Source: Myxococcales bacterium
Lineage (GTDB): Bacteria; Myxococcota; Myxococcia; Myxococcales; Myxococcaceae
NCBI GenBank assembly: GCA_016191815.1
Contig: JACPVI010000076.1
Coordinates: forward strand, 1 to 64,000
Reading direction: 5' to 3'
DNA length: 64,000 bases
The position numbers and the translations under genes were made by a program. Shown piece by piece: positions 34,367 through 43,792 of this stretch (positions are counted from its first letter, which is position 1; each line of letters starts with the position of its first letter). The notes beneath the pieces were generated by a model. The model saw nothing but the letters and a program-made list of their open reading frames with translations. It was not told the origin of the DNA and made no database searches.

Positions 34367-37300
34367 TCACCGCCGGCGCTGCGACCGTCCACTCCGAGCG
34401 GCTGCCGCGAGCGAGAGCATCGCAACGACGACGAACGGGAGCGTCCCGCCTCCGCCACTGCACCCGCAGCCCTTCTTCTTCGGTGGGCCATCCCCCGCGT
34501 CCGGCTGGCCGGCGTCCTCATCGGAAGGAGTACCCGCGTCCTCCCCCGCGTCGGTCCCGGCGTCGGGAAGCTCGAGGCAGGCGTCATCCACCTTGCCGTT
34601 GCAGTCCTCGTCGCGGCTGTCGCAATACTCCTGCGAGGGCGTCACCTCACCGACACAGCCGCTGTACCCACCATCGACGCACAGCCTCGCCCCGCCGTGG
34701 CAGACCCCCGCGTCGCGGGTGGCCACCGGCCGCCCGGTGTAGCAGGCGCGCGAATCGCCAATCCGGCAGGAGCAGCCCTCATCCACCGTGCCGTCGCAGT
34801 TGTCGTCGGAGCCGTTGCAGACTTCCGCCGCCGGGGCCTTGGGGGTGCAGGGATTCGGCGAGCCCAGCCGGCACTTCTGCCCGTAGGTGACACAGGCGCC
34901 GGTGCCACAGCGCTCCCAGCCCAGCTCGTCGTTCTCGTCCAAGAGCGTGTCGCAGTCGTTGTCCACTCCGTCACAGACCTCGGGCGATGGGCCCACCTCT
35001 CCCACGCAAACACCCCACCCGGCGTCCGCCTGGCAGGCCTGCAGCCCCGGCTTGCACGGAAGCTTCGGGCTGGCCAGCCCGCCGTCGGGAGTCCGCAGCG
35101 AATAGGAGAAGCACGACCTCACGCGGCCGACGCCGCCGCCGTCGGGTTGCCGGCAGTCGAAGCCATCGTCCACCAGCCCGTTGCAGTCGTTGTCCTTGAA
35201 GTCCAAGAGCTCGGCCTCCGGCGCCCCCGGAGTGCAGCTTCCCGGCTGTCCGCTCTCGCACCCGACCGCGGTGCGGAAGCACTCGCCCAATCCACACGAA
35301 AGCATCGGGAACCCGTCGTCCACCACTCCGTCGCAGTCGTTGTCCACCCCGTCGCAAAGCTCGGTCTGCGGCGCCTGGACGGAGAGGCACTGCAGCCTCC
35401 CCGAGACGCACTGCATCTTCCCCGCCTTGCAGGGGCCGCGCTCGGCGGGCACGGTGCAGCTCGCGTTGCCGCCGGGGTTTCCCTCGTCGGTCTGGCCGTC
35501 GCAGTCGTTGTCCAGCCCGTCGCAGGCCTCCGGGAAGGGGCCGATCATGTCGCGGCAGGCGCTCCAGAAGCCGCTCTTGCAGACCTGGTAGCCCTGGCGG
35601 CACTCGCCGAACTTCAGGGTGCCTTGGTCGGCGGTGTAGCAGGAGCGCTGGGCACCGGCGATGCAATCCTGGACGCCCGTCTCGCAGTCCGCGGCCTTCT
35701 GCGGGGAAGGGTCGTACGCCACCGGGCAATTCGAGGTCGCTCCCAACGCCACCTGGAGCGAGCCCACCGTGGGGTAGGTGTGCCGCCCGCCGTCGCCGTC
35801 GAGGAAGAGGAAGTAGTACGGGTGGCAGCCATCGGGCAGCACGTCCGGGTCCAAAAAGTGCGCCTCGTAGGTGCCGTTGTCCTCGAAGCCCCAGGCCTTC
35901 TCCAAATCGAAGCAGTGCCCGTTCACCACCACCACCGAGCGGAGCGGCGACTTCCCGGAGGAGTCGTAATAGCTGGAGGCGAAGTACAGCGCCGAGGTGT
36001 TTGCCGGGTTCGGCGGGCGGAACATCGCGCTCGCGGCGGGAATCCGCGATGGCGTCACCGGGGCGTTGCCGAACGCCTGGACCCAGTACCATCCCGGGCA
36101 TCCCTGGACGGTGGAGTCGAAGGCGCCCGCGCCGAACTGGGTGTGCTGAGCGTACATCGCCTGCCGGTTGCTGTCCGACTGCATGAAGGCGCACCAGGCG
36201 TCGTAGGCGCTTCCTTGCCCCTGGGCGATGTTCTCCCCGGAGAACGAGCCGAAGCCGAAGAGGAGAAAGCGCGACTGGGCGCTCGCCCCGCTGCCGGCGT
36301 CGCAGGTCTTGTTGCAGCCGGTGCCGGAGCACGAGCCAGCAGAGAGACAGGCCACCGCCCCCGCGCCGGCGTCGCCCAGCTCGCAGCAGCTTTCGTGCTG
36401 GAAGCAGCCAATCTCCGCTAGGTGCCTCGCGGTGTAGCGGGCGCCCACTCCGGCCGGGTGCTCCCACACCAGCGGCACCTTCTTCACGTTGGGCCCGACT
36501 TCGCTCGTCCAGTCGCCGCACTCGTTGCCGTTCGGCGTTTGGGCGCTGTGGCGTGCCTGGTTTACCAGCACGTGAAGCATCCGTTCCTGGTCGTTGGGGT
36601 AACCGGATTGCACTTCGCCCACTTCGGAGCGAAGCACCGCGGGCCCGGCGGACTGCGTGCGCGGCGAGCTCGGCGGGTTTTCCACCAACCGCCCCTCGTT
36701 GCACGCGGCGAGGAAGCTCGCCAAGAGCGCCGCCGCGGCTCCTCTCCCCCGGCGCCCAAGTCCGAGCAAGAGGACGAGCGCGAAGGGGGCGAGTCCGCCC
36801 GCGGAGCCGCAGCCGCATCCCTTCGGCTTGTCCGGAGGCGGAGGCGGAGGTTGCTCCACCGCCGCCACCACCTTCACCGGGACGCTCGCCGACTCGAGGC
36901 CGCTCTGGGCGGTGACGGTGAAGGTGCCCTCCGCCGCTCCGGCGGTGAAAAGGCCGCTCGAGTCAATCTGCCCCCCGCCGCTCGCCGACCAATCCACCGC
37001 CGGAGCCGGCGACACCTCGGCGCCGGTCTGGTCCAGCCCTCTGGCCGAGAACTGCACGGTGCCTCCCGGCGCCACCGCGGCGTCCTGGGGAGTCACCTCC
37101 AGCCGGCTCAGCCCGCGCGCCGACACCACCGTCACGAAGCTCGAGGCGGAAAGCCCGCGCTGATCCTTCGCCTCCACCTGGAGGTTGTAGGTGCCCTCCT
37201 TGGCGAAGGTGGCCACCGAAGTCTTCGCGGCGTTGCCGCCGTTGGGCTTGAAGGTCACCGGCCCGATGGGGGCAATGGCCGACCAGCTATAGGTGAGGTT

Positions 37301-40300
37301 GGCCTCTCCCTCGTCGTCGTCGGCGAGCACGGTGAGGAGCGTGGCGTCTCCCGCGACCGGATTGGGGCTCGCGGCCGCCTGCTGCACGATGCGGGGCACC
37401 GGCCCCACCACCACTTTCACCTGCGCGGTGCCGCTCTTGCCCTCGGCCAGGGCAGTCACCACCCAGTCTCCGGGCGCGGTGGCGGTGAGCTTCCCGGTCG
37501 CGCCGATGGTGCCGCCGCCGCTGACCGACCAGTCCGCCAGCCCTCCGAAATCGATTGCCCCGCCGAACTGATCCGAAAGGCTCGCGGCGAACTGCCGCTC
37601 GGAGCCCACCTCCACCGTGGCGCTCTGGGGGCTCACCGAGAGGGCGGTGGGGGTCTGCGCCACCAGGACGCTCACTCCCGCGGTGGCCTTTAGCCCGCCC
37701 AAGTCCTCCAGCGTCACCTCGAAGGAGTAGCCGCCCGCCTGGGTGAAGCTCGCCTGGGTGGACTTGGCGGAGTTGGCCCCGTTGCGGCTGAAGCTCACCG
37801 CCGCCGGGCCGAACAGCGTCCGCCAGGTATAGGTGAGGTTCTGCTCCCCGTCGTCGTCCGCGCCCAGGGTGTTGAGCGTCACCGAGCTTCCCGAAACCGG
37901 GTTCTCCGCCACGTGGGGCGGCACCGCCACGGTGGGCGGATCATTCGGATTCAGCACCGCGAAGTCGTTGCCGGTGGAGTCGGCGGAGGCGATGGTCACC
38001 GAGAGAGTGGCGGGCGCGAAGGTGTAGCCCGGCTTGGAGGGCGTGACGGTGTACGTCCCGGGCGGCACGCCCACGATGACGTAGGCGCCCGCGGAGTCGG
38101 TCGCCCCGCCGCGGGTGCCGTCGCTCACCGCGGCGCCCGGAAGCGGCTTGGGGCCCTCGGTGATGGTGCCGCGGATGAGGTAGCTCGTCCCGCCGGTGGC
38201 GGCGAAGTTCTTCCCCGCGAGGTTGGTGTTGGTCACCGCCACCGGGTTGGTGAAGGAGGGAGTGATGGTGAGGTTGGGCGCGGCGGCCCAGAGGTTCCAG
38301 CTCCCCGGCGGAACCTTGGCGAGCGTGTACACCCATTTCCCCGCGGAGAGCGCGGTCTGCGCCACCCGCGTCCCATCGGTGACGGTGTGCGGCCCTGCCG
38401 CCCCGCTCACCTCCCCGGAGACGTCGAACACCAGCTCGTAGAAGTTCCTCCCGCTCAGGTTGAAGCCGTTCACCAGCACCGGGTTGGAAAAGCCCAAAGG
38501 CTCGAAGGAGCGCCCCGGCGCGGAGGCGGTCAACGCGTAGCTTCCGTTGGGGACGCCGCCGATGAGGTAATCGCCGCTCGCGTTGGTGACCGCCGAGTAG
38601 GTACCGGCGCTCACCGTGACTCCGGGCGCTCCCACCCCGGCGCTCGTCACCCTTCCGCCGATGAAGTAGGTGGCCCTGGAGGCAGTGAAGTTCACCCCGT
38701 AGACGCCGCTTGCCCCCACCACCACCGGGTTGGAGAAGCCGGAGGGAGTGAGGGTCCACCCGGCCTTCACCGCGGAGACGGTGTAGCTCCCCGGGGAGAC
38801 GCCCACCAGGTTGTAGCCGCCGGAGGAATCGGTCCAGGTGAAGCGGCCGCCCGCGGCCACCCGCACGTTCTCCACTCCTTGCCCGTTCGAGCCGTCCTTC
38901 ACTGCGCCGCTGATCCTCTGGGCGGTGGGGCTGCCCACCCGCACCAAGCTGGAGGCCGCCGCCACTCCGCCCTTCATGTCGCTCACCGTCACGTGGGCTA
39001 CCACCTCGCGGTCGGTGCTCCAGCTCCGCACCTGGGTGGGGCTGTTGGTGGAGAGGCTTAAGTCGCCGAAGTCCCAGAAGTAGGACAGCCCATCGCCGTT
39101 GGGGTCCGTCGCGGTGGCGGTGAAAGTCACCGCGGTGCCCTTGGCCACCTGGCTCGCGCTGGCGGTCAGGGAGGCGGTGGGAGGCAGGTTCCCGGCGAAG
39201 GGACCGATGTTGACGGTGACGTCCAAGGACTCCGGAGAGGTGCCGCCCTTGGCGGTGGGGGTGAGGTAGACGCTCGCGGTGGCATCGCCGAAGGTGCGCC
39301 CGATGGCCAGGGGGGAGTCGTTGGCGCTTTGAGTCCACGGCGTCAGGTCGAGCAGGTTGGAGGACTTGGCCACCGAGTAGCCCCAGTTGATGGAGGCGCC
39401 GTTCTGCAGGGAGCCTCCTCCTTGGGGGCGGAACTCCACCCAGTAGGCCTTGGAGGCGCTGATCGGCACCGCGAGCGCCTTGAGCCCGCCCACGGTGTAG
39501 GCCTCGAGGTCGAAGATGCGGAAAGCGTTGCTGGAGGTGATGCTGGCCACCTCCGCGGGCGAGAGCCAGTCGAGGTCGGATTTGTACCAGGCGTTGTAGT
39601 GGCCCGAGCCGCCGCCCATGATTTCGTAGGGGTTGCCGTACTCCACGCTGTAGCCGTTGCCGATGATGGTCTCTCCCGAGGCCTGCCAGAAGTTGGCGTG
39701 GTACAGCCCCAGGTTGTGGCCCAGCTCGTGGGCGGAGGTGCGCAGCCCGAAGGAGCCGTTCAGCCAGGTGCCGCGCTGGCCGATGTAGCCCTGCCCGGCC
39801 CAGCCCCAGCTCGGCATCTTCTGGAAGGCGACCACGTCGAGGTCGTAGCTGGTGCCCACGTAGCCGGCGTTGCTGGCGGCGCTGCGGGCGTCCTGCATGA
39901 GCTGGGTGTCGGCGCCGTTGCCGTCGTACCAGCTCTTCGGCTGCGGCATCCGCAAGGTGGAGGGGAAGGTGGCCATCACGCTCATCTTGTTGAAGGAGGA
40001 GGCCTTGAAGTGGTTGTTGAGGTCGGTGGCGTACTGCTGCGCCTGGGCGAGGGTGAGCGGGTCTCCCGGCGCGTCGGTGAAGTCCACCCGGAGGTAGAGC
40101 AGCTTCTTCTGCCCGGTGGTCCACGGGGAGGCCTGGGGGCCGGCCGGATTGGGCGACAGCTCTTCCCCCTCGAGCGCGTCTTTCAGATCCTTCGCCTCGC
40201 GCTGGCTGCAGAGGAGATGAACCGCGTCTCCCGCGTGGTAGGCGAGAGCCTCCTCCACCGCGCAGCCGCGCGGTCCGATGCGCGGAAGCTCTGGCTCCTC

Positions 40301-40855
40301 ACCCATCTCGAGCGGGCGGAGGGGCGACTCGGAAACCGCCATCCGTCCGTCCACCGCGATTCCATGCAGGCGAAGCCGCTCCTTGCTCCTCACCGACAGC
40401 CTGCGCCCGAAGGTGAAGGCCCGGAAGCGCTCTCCAGCCACCACCGCGTAGTGGCGGATCAGCTCGGCGTCGGCGGCCGGCTCTCCTTCGAACCAGACTC
40501 CGATGACGTCCCAGCGGGCGACGGCGTCGATCCGGCGCTCGAGGCCGGTCCGGACGGACTCCGGCAGCTCGGCGGCGAGCTTCGGGGAGAGGGATGCGCT
40601 CAGGGCGCGCTCCGGATCCGACGCGATGAGCTCGTGCAGCTCGAGGAGGCGCGAGCGGGCGAGGAGTCTTCCCTCCTCCTCCAGCTCACTCCGGGCGGGG
40701 GCTTCGGCGGCGAAGTAGCGCTCGGTCCATTCCAGGAAGCGGCGGTGCTCTGGCGCGGCCGCAACGTCCGGGTGGGAGGGCGGGAGCTCGCGCCGCTCGA
40801 TACAGGCCACCGCCAGGGCAGCCAGCGCCGCCACGGAGAGGATGGTTCTGTTCAT
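34367..40855 (-). CDS. M6-type metalloprotease fused in frame to a CAP/MopE-repeat protein
   Basis: The frame encodes 2162 residues from the ATG at 40855, with GAGGAG upstream. Part 1: lipoprotein signal (LAALAVAC), zinc protease with HELGHNLGLYH at 376-386, PKD-type domains (FTATATDPNGDGLSYFWDFG), four or so carboxypeptidase-regulatory-like repeats (GVSPGSYTVSA; GVPNGSYALTA; GVPPGTYTVTP), further Ig-like domains, then a MYXO-CTERM with GCGCG at about 1346-1350. Part 2 follows without a stop: a second lipoprotein-type signal (ALLASFLAAC, Cys1385), a CAP domain (HVLVNQARHSAQ; GENIAQGQGSAYDAW), at least six MopE-like CDGxDNDCDG motifs, and a second MYXO-CTERM (KKKGCGCSGGGG). Each part would be a complete secreted protein. 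Fusion, separate internal initiation (a TTG is available) or a lost stop are all possible. Confidence 0.8.
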   Translation of the reverse strand: MNRTILSVAALAALAVACIERRELPPSHPDVAAAPEHRRFLEWTERYFAAEAPARSELEEEGRLLARSRLLELHELIASDPERALSASLSPKLAAELPESVRTGLERRIDAVARWDVIGVWFEGEPAADAELIRHYAVVAGERFRAFTFGRRLSVRSKERLRLHGIAVDGRMAVSESPLRPLEMGEEPELPRIGPRGCAVEEALAYHAGDAVHLLCSQREAKDLKDALEGEELSPNPAGPQASPWTTGQKKLLYLRVDFTDAPGDPLTLAQAQQYATDLNNHFKASSFNKMSVMATFPSTLRMPQPKSWYDGNGADTQLMQDARSAASNAGYVGTSYDLDVVAFQKMPSWGWAGQGYIGQRGTWLNGSFGLRTSAHELGHNLGLYHANFWQASGETIIGNGYSVEYGNPYEIMGGGSGHYNAWYKSDLDWLSPAEVASITSSNAFRIFDLEAYTVGGLKALAVPISASKAYWVEFRPQGGGSLQNGASINWGYSVAKSSNLLDLTPWTQSANDSPLAIGRTFGDATASVYLTPTAKGGTSPESLDVTVNIGPFAGNLPPTASLTASASQVAKGTAVTFTATATDPNGDGLSYFWDFGDLSLSTNSPTQVRSWSTDREVVAHVTVSDMKGGVAAASSLVRVGSPTAQRISGAVKDGSNGQGVENVRVAAGGRFTWTDSSGGYNLVGVSPGSYTVSAVKAGWTLTPSGFSNPVVVGASGVYGVNFTASRATYFIGGRVTSAGVGAPGVTVSAGTYSAVTNASGDYLIGGVPNGSYALTASAPGRSFEPLGFSNPVLVNGFNLSGRNFYELVFDVSGEVSGAAGPHTVTDGTRVAQTALSAGKWVYTLAKVPPGSWNLWAAAPNLTITPSFTNPVAVTNTNLAGKNFAATGGTSYLIRGTITEGPKPLPGAAVSDGTRGGATDSAGAYVIVGVPPGTYTVTPSKPGYTFAPATLSVTIASADSTGNDFAVLNPNDPPTVAVPPHVAENPVSGSSVTLNTLGADDDGEQNLTYTWRTLFGPAAVSFSRNGANSAKSTQASFTQAGGYSFEVTLEDLGGLKATAGVSVLVAQTPTALSVSPQSATVEVGSERQFAASLSDQFGGAIDFGGLADWSVSGGGTIGATGKLTATAPGDWVVTALAEGKSGTAQVKVVVGPVPRIVQQAAASPNPVAGDATLLTVLADDDEGEANLTYSWSAIAPIGPVTFKPNGGNAAKTSVATFAKEGTYNLQVEAKDQRGLSASSFVTVVSARGLSRLEVTPQDAAVAPGGTVQFSARGLDQTGAEVSPAPAVDWSASGGGQIDSSGLFTAGAAEGTFTVTAQSGLESASVPVKVVAAVEQPPPPPPDKPKGCGCGSAGGLAPFALVLLLGLGRRGRGAAAALLASFLAACNEGRLVENPPSSPRTQSAGPAVLRSEVGEVQSGYPNDQERMLHVLVNQARHSAQTPNGNECGDWTSEVGPNVKKVPLVWEHPAGVGARYTARHLAEIGCFQHESCCELGDAGAGAVACLSAGSCSGTGCNKTCDAGSGASAQSRFLLFGFGSFSGENIAQGQGSAYDAWCAFMQSDSNRQAMYAQHTQFGAGAFDSTVQGCPGWYWVQAFGNAPVTPSRIPAASAMFRPPNPANTSALYFASSYYDSSGKSPLRSVVVVNGHCFDLEKAWGFEDNGTYEAHFLDPDVLPDGCHPYYFLFLDGDGGRHTYPTVGSLQVALGATSNCPVAYDPSPQKAADCETGVQDCIAGAQRSCYTADQGTLKFGECRQGYQVCKSGFWSACRDMIGPFPEACDGLDNDCDGQTDEGNPGGNASCTVPAERGPCKAGKMQCVSGRLQCLSVQAPQTELCDGVDNDCDGVVDDGFPMLSCGLGECFRTAVGCESGQPGSCTPGAPEAELLDFKDNDCNGLVDDGFDCRQPDGGGVGRVRSCFSYSLRTPDGGLASPKLPCKPGLQACQADAGWGVCVGEVGPSPEVCDGVDNDCDTLLDENDELGWERCGTGACVTYGQKCRLGSPNPCTPKAPAAEVCNGSDDNCDGTVDEGCSCRIGDSRACYTGRPVATRDAGVCHGGARLCVDGGYSGCVGEVTPSQEYCDSRDEDCNGKVDDACLELPDAGTDAGEDAGTPSDEDAGQPDAGDGPPKKKGCGCSGGGGTLPFVVVAMLSLAAAARSGRSQRRR

Positions 40856-41014
40856 GGTGCAGCTCCTCAAGCCGCCGGCCGAACGGCGCACGATACAACT
40901 TCGCCCGCCGGCAGGTCACGGCAGCGAAAACGCTCTGCGCAGGGGGAGAGGGCGAGGGGAAGGGGACACCTCGGCCAGCTTGACCATGGATGGGACCACT
41001 CCTACCGTCGCGGC

Positions 41015-41375
41015 ATGGACGAGGGGCGAATCCGTTGGCACCAAGTGACACCGGCGGAGCGCGAACGAATCCGCGAAGCAGCAGCTCAGGTGCTCGAGCG
41101 TCGTCCCTGGGTCAAGGCCGCCTGGTTGTACGGCTCCGCCGCGCGAGGTGACCGCCCGTCGCGCGATATCGACATCGGCGTCTTGGCCGACCCCGTCCCG
41201 CACTCGCGTGAGCCGGTTCAGATTGCCGGCGAGCTCGCCGCCGCGACGGGCATCAGCGAGGTGGACTTCGATGTCCGAGAAGTCAACGCCGGAAGCCCTG
41301 TCCATGTGGCTGGACTTCAAACCGGTCTGGGAGCGGGTCCGCTCCCAGGTGCTCCAGCGGTGGTCCCGTGAGTGA
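41015..41375 (+). pseudogene. MNT-type nucleotidyltransferase with frameshift and internal deletion
   Basis: From the ATG at 41015 the frame gives a good N-terminal nucleotidyltransferase: AWLYGSAARGDRPSRDIDIG carries GS...R and the DxD metal site, followed by ISEVDFDVREVNAG. The same frame then degenerates and stops at 41371. In another frame the DNA reads EALSMWLDFKPVWERVRSQV, ending RWSRE at a TGA (41373-41375), a plausible C-terminus for this family (LDFKP motif). About 30 residues expected between the parts are missing. This indicates a deletion with frameshift near 41280-41310. MNT proteins usually work with a HEPN-type partner in toxin-antitoxin modules. Confidence 0.6.
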
Positions 41376-41460
41376 GAAGCAGCTAGAGGTACTGCTCAAG
41401 GCGATCGAGCTCATCGAGCGTTTCGCGCTCAGGCCTCCGCCAGCGGCAGCCGCACCGTGA
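41368..41460 (+). pseudogene. Truncated partner ORF of the nucleotidyltransferase
   Basis: A GTG at 41368 overlaps the end of the nucleotidyltransferase and opens VSEKQLEVLLKAIELIERF. This helical start is compatible with a HEPN/HepT-like partner. After 30 codons it runs into the 3' end of the opposite-strand histidine kinase and stops. No full partner gene is present, so the cassette is probably dead. Confidence 0.35.
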
Positions 41461-43792
41461 AGGTGGTGCCGGAGCCGGAGGCGCTCCTCACCTCTATCTC
41501 CCCGCCGTGGGCGTCGATGATCCGCTTCACCACCGCCAGCCCGAGCCCAGTGCCGCTCGCCTTGGTGGTGAAGAAAGGCTCGAAGATGCGGCCGAGGTGC
41601 TGCGGGGGAATCCCCACCCCTTCGTCGCTCACCTCCACCCGCATCACCCGGGCGCCCTCCGGCTCCGGGCCCTTCGCGCACACCGTCACCCGCCCCCGCT
41701 TCGGCATCGCCTGGATGGCGTTGATGATCAGGTTCACCAGCGCTTGCCGGAGCATGTCCGAGTCCGCCCCCACCGGGGGCAAGCCCGGCGGAACTTCGGT
41801 GTGTATCTCCACTCCGCCCGCGGCCACCGCCGCCACCGCGGTCTCCACCGCGCTGGCGATCGCCGACGACACCTCCACCGGACGGAGCTGCGCGTCGTAG
41901 GGGCGCACGAAGTCCAATAGCTCGCCCACGATGCGGTTGAGCCGGTCGGCCTCCTCGCCCACGATGCGCAAGAGCAGCTCCGCGTCCCCGCTGGGCTTGA
42001 GAATCTTCCTCAGCGAGCCCAGGGAATTGAAGATGACGCCCAGCGGGTTTCGCACCTCGTGCGCCATCACCGCCGCCAGCTCGCCCAGCGCCGCCAGCCG
42101 CTCGTGGCGCACCAGTTGGTCCTGCGCGCGCTCCAGCTGGTCGTACGAGCGCTTGAGGTCGTCGTAGAGCTGCGCATTGGCCACCGCGGCGGCCACCTGG
42201 TTCGCCACCGCCAGAGTCCGGTCCACCTCGCCTTGGCTGAACCGGCGGCCCTCGCGGGTCTCCCCCAGCACCATCGCCCCCAGGGCCCGCCCGTCCGCCA
42301 CCAGCGGGACCGCCAACAGCGCCCGGTGCCCGAAGCTGTTCGCCAGCCGGCGCGACACCCGCGGGTCTGCCCGGACATCCTCGATCGCCACCGGCGCCCG
42401 CCTCCGCACCGCCTCCGCCGCCGCCGAAGGCTCGCTCATCTCCAGCCGAAAGCTCTTCGCCGCCGGATGATCCACATTGGTGGCCGCCATCCGGAGGAAG
42501 GTGCCGGTCTCGTCCAAGAGCACCAGGAAGACGTTGGGCACCTCGGCGATCCGCGAGAGCTGCCGCACCGCGGTGGACATCACCGCTGACAGCTCCAGGT
42601 GTTGGGCGATGAGCGCCCCCAGCTCGTTGATGGCGGAGAGGTCGCACACCCGCCGACGTTCCTCCTCGAAGAGCCGAGCGTGCTCCACCGCCGCTCCGAG
42701 CTGGGCGGCGCAGCTTTCCACCAGCTGCACCTCCTCGTCGGAGAAGCGCCTCTCGTCGGCGCGGGCCACCGAGAGCGTGCCGAGCAGGCCGTCGCCGCGG
42801 ACCAACGGAGTGGCCAGCACGAACCGGATTCCGTGGCGATTGGCCACCGGGCGTACGGTCTCCGGGAGTTGCTCGGCGGCGGCGATCATCGTCCTCCGCT
42901 CATTGGCCGAACGGCTGATGAGGGTGCTCCCGTCGAGCGGCGGCGATTGGAGCGCCGGCTCGAGCACCAGTCCCTTCACCTCGGCGCTGGTCCGGATTCC
43001 CGCCCGCTGGAGCCTCCCCTCTTCCAGGAGGTGGAGCATCGCGATGTCCGCCGGGAGCGCCTCCACCACCCGCACCAGCGCCCGGTCCACCAGGGTGGCG
43101 ACCTCCTTGGTCTCGGTGGCGATGCGGGTGAGGTCCAGCATCAGCGAGAGCTGCCGCACCCGCCGCTGGGACTCGGAGTGCCCCGAGGCGGCCACCGCCC
43201 GGATGGCCTCCAGCTCCCGGTCGCGCCCCCGAAGCTCCTCCAGCGCGTCGGCCACCTCGAGCGCCGAGCCGACCTGGGCGGCGAAGAGGCTCAACGCCGG
43301 GGCGTCGTCCTCGGTGATATCGGCGGCAACCACGCCCACGAATCCCCACGGCCTGCCGCGGACCTCCAGCGGGGAAATCAGACAGCGCTCACATCCGGCG
43401 GAGGCGAGCGCGCCGGCGACCAGCGCCGGGTCGAGCTTCAGGCTCTCCCAAACCCACTGCGCCCACACCGCAAGGTCGGGGCAGTAGACCGGTCGCTTGG
43501 TGTCGAGGGTCTGTGCCCCCACCCCCGGAATCATCGGGCCACCCATCCCGATGAGCCGGCGGCCGAGGAGCCGCTCCAGCTCCGGAAGCTCGGGGGCCCA
43601 GACCACCACCACTCGCTCGGCCTCCAAGCGAGCGACGCCGAGCTTCATCCCAAGCTCGAGCAGCCCGCGGCCGGCGGTATCGAGGACTTGAGATACGGTG
43701 CGGGCCTGCTGCACTCTGGCGGCAACCTCCGTGAGCGCGCCGAGGAGGGACTCCCCTCTGGGCGCGCCGGTCTTGGCGGCGCAGTCCTTCAC
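41429..43792 (-). CDS. Multi-GAF sensor histidine kinase
   Basis: This encodes 787 residues from the GTG at 43792, which overlaps the stop of the upstream DUF4139 gene (GTGA). A divergent N-terminal sensory domain is followed by a coiled linker and two GAF domains (PLVRGDGLLGTLSVARADER; LLAVPLVADGRALGAMVLGE). The transmitter has H-box LAAVMAHEVRNPLGVIFNSL, N-box LVNLIINAIQAMP, G1 VSDEGVGIP, F-box IFEPFFTTK and G2 GTGLGLAVV. It lacks transmembrane segments and a receiver, so it is a soluble kinase. No response regulator gene adjoins it. Coupling to two MuiA-like envelope proteins suggests it monitors or follows an envelope-related signal; this is inference. Confidence 0.9.
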   Translation of the reverse strand: MKDCAAKTGAPRGESLLGALTEVAARVQQARTVSQVLDTAGRGLLELGMKLGVARLEAERVVVVWAPELPELERLLGRRLIGMGGPMIPGVGAQTLDTKRPVYCPDLAVWAQWVWESLKLDPALVAGALASAGCERCLISPLEVRGRPWGFVGVVAADITEDDAPALSLFAAQVGSALEVADALEELRGRDRELEAIRAVAASGHSESQRRVRQLSLMLDLTRIATETKEVATLVDRALVRVVEALPADIAMLHLLEEGRLQRAGIRTSAEVKGLVLEPALQSPPLDGSTLISRSANERRTMIAAAEQLPETVRPVANRHGIRFVLATPLVRGDGLLGTLSVARADERRFSDEEVQLVESCAAQLGAAVEHARLFEEERRRVCDLSAINELGALIAQHLELSAVMSTAVRQLSRIAEVPNVFLVLLDETGTFLRMAATNVDHPAAKSFRLEMSEPSAAAEAVRRRAPVAIEDVRADPRVSRRLANSFGHRALLAVPLVADGRALGAMVLGETREGRRFSQGEVDRTLAVANQVAAAVANAQLYDDLKRSYDQLERAQDQLVRHERLAALGELAAVMAHEVRNPLGVIFNSLGSLRKILKPSGDAELLLRIVGEEADRLNRIVGELLDFVRPYDAQLRPVEVSSAIASAVETAVAAVAAGGVEIHTEVPPGLPPVGADSDMLRQALVNLIINAIQAMPKRGRVTVCAKGPEPEGARVMRVEVSDEGVGIPPQHLGRIFEPFFTTKASGTGLGLAVVKRIIDAHGGEIEVRSASGSGTTFTVRLPLAEA

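Noticed and set aside
34372-40000. Long plus-strand frames opposite the protease/CAP fusion (up to about 690 codons)
   Set aside because: They are antisense to a gene rich in strong motifs and have low-complexity His/Arg/Gly composition typical of shadow frames in GC-rich DNA.
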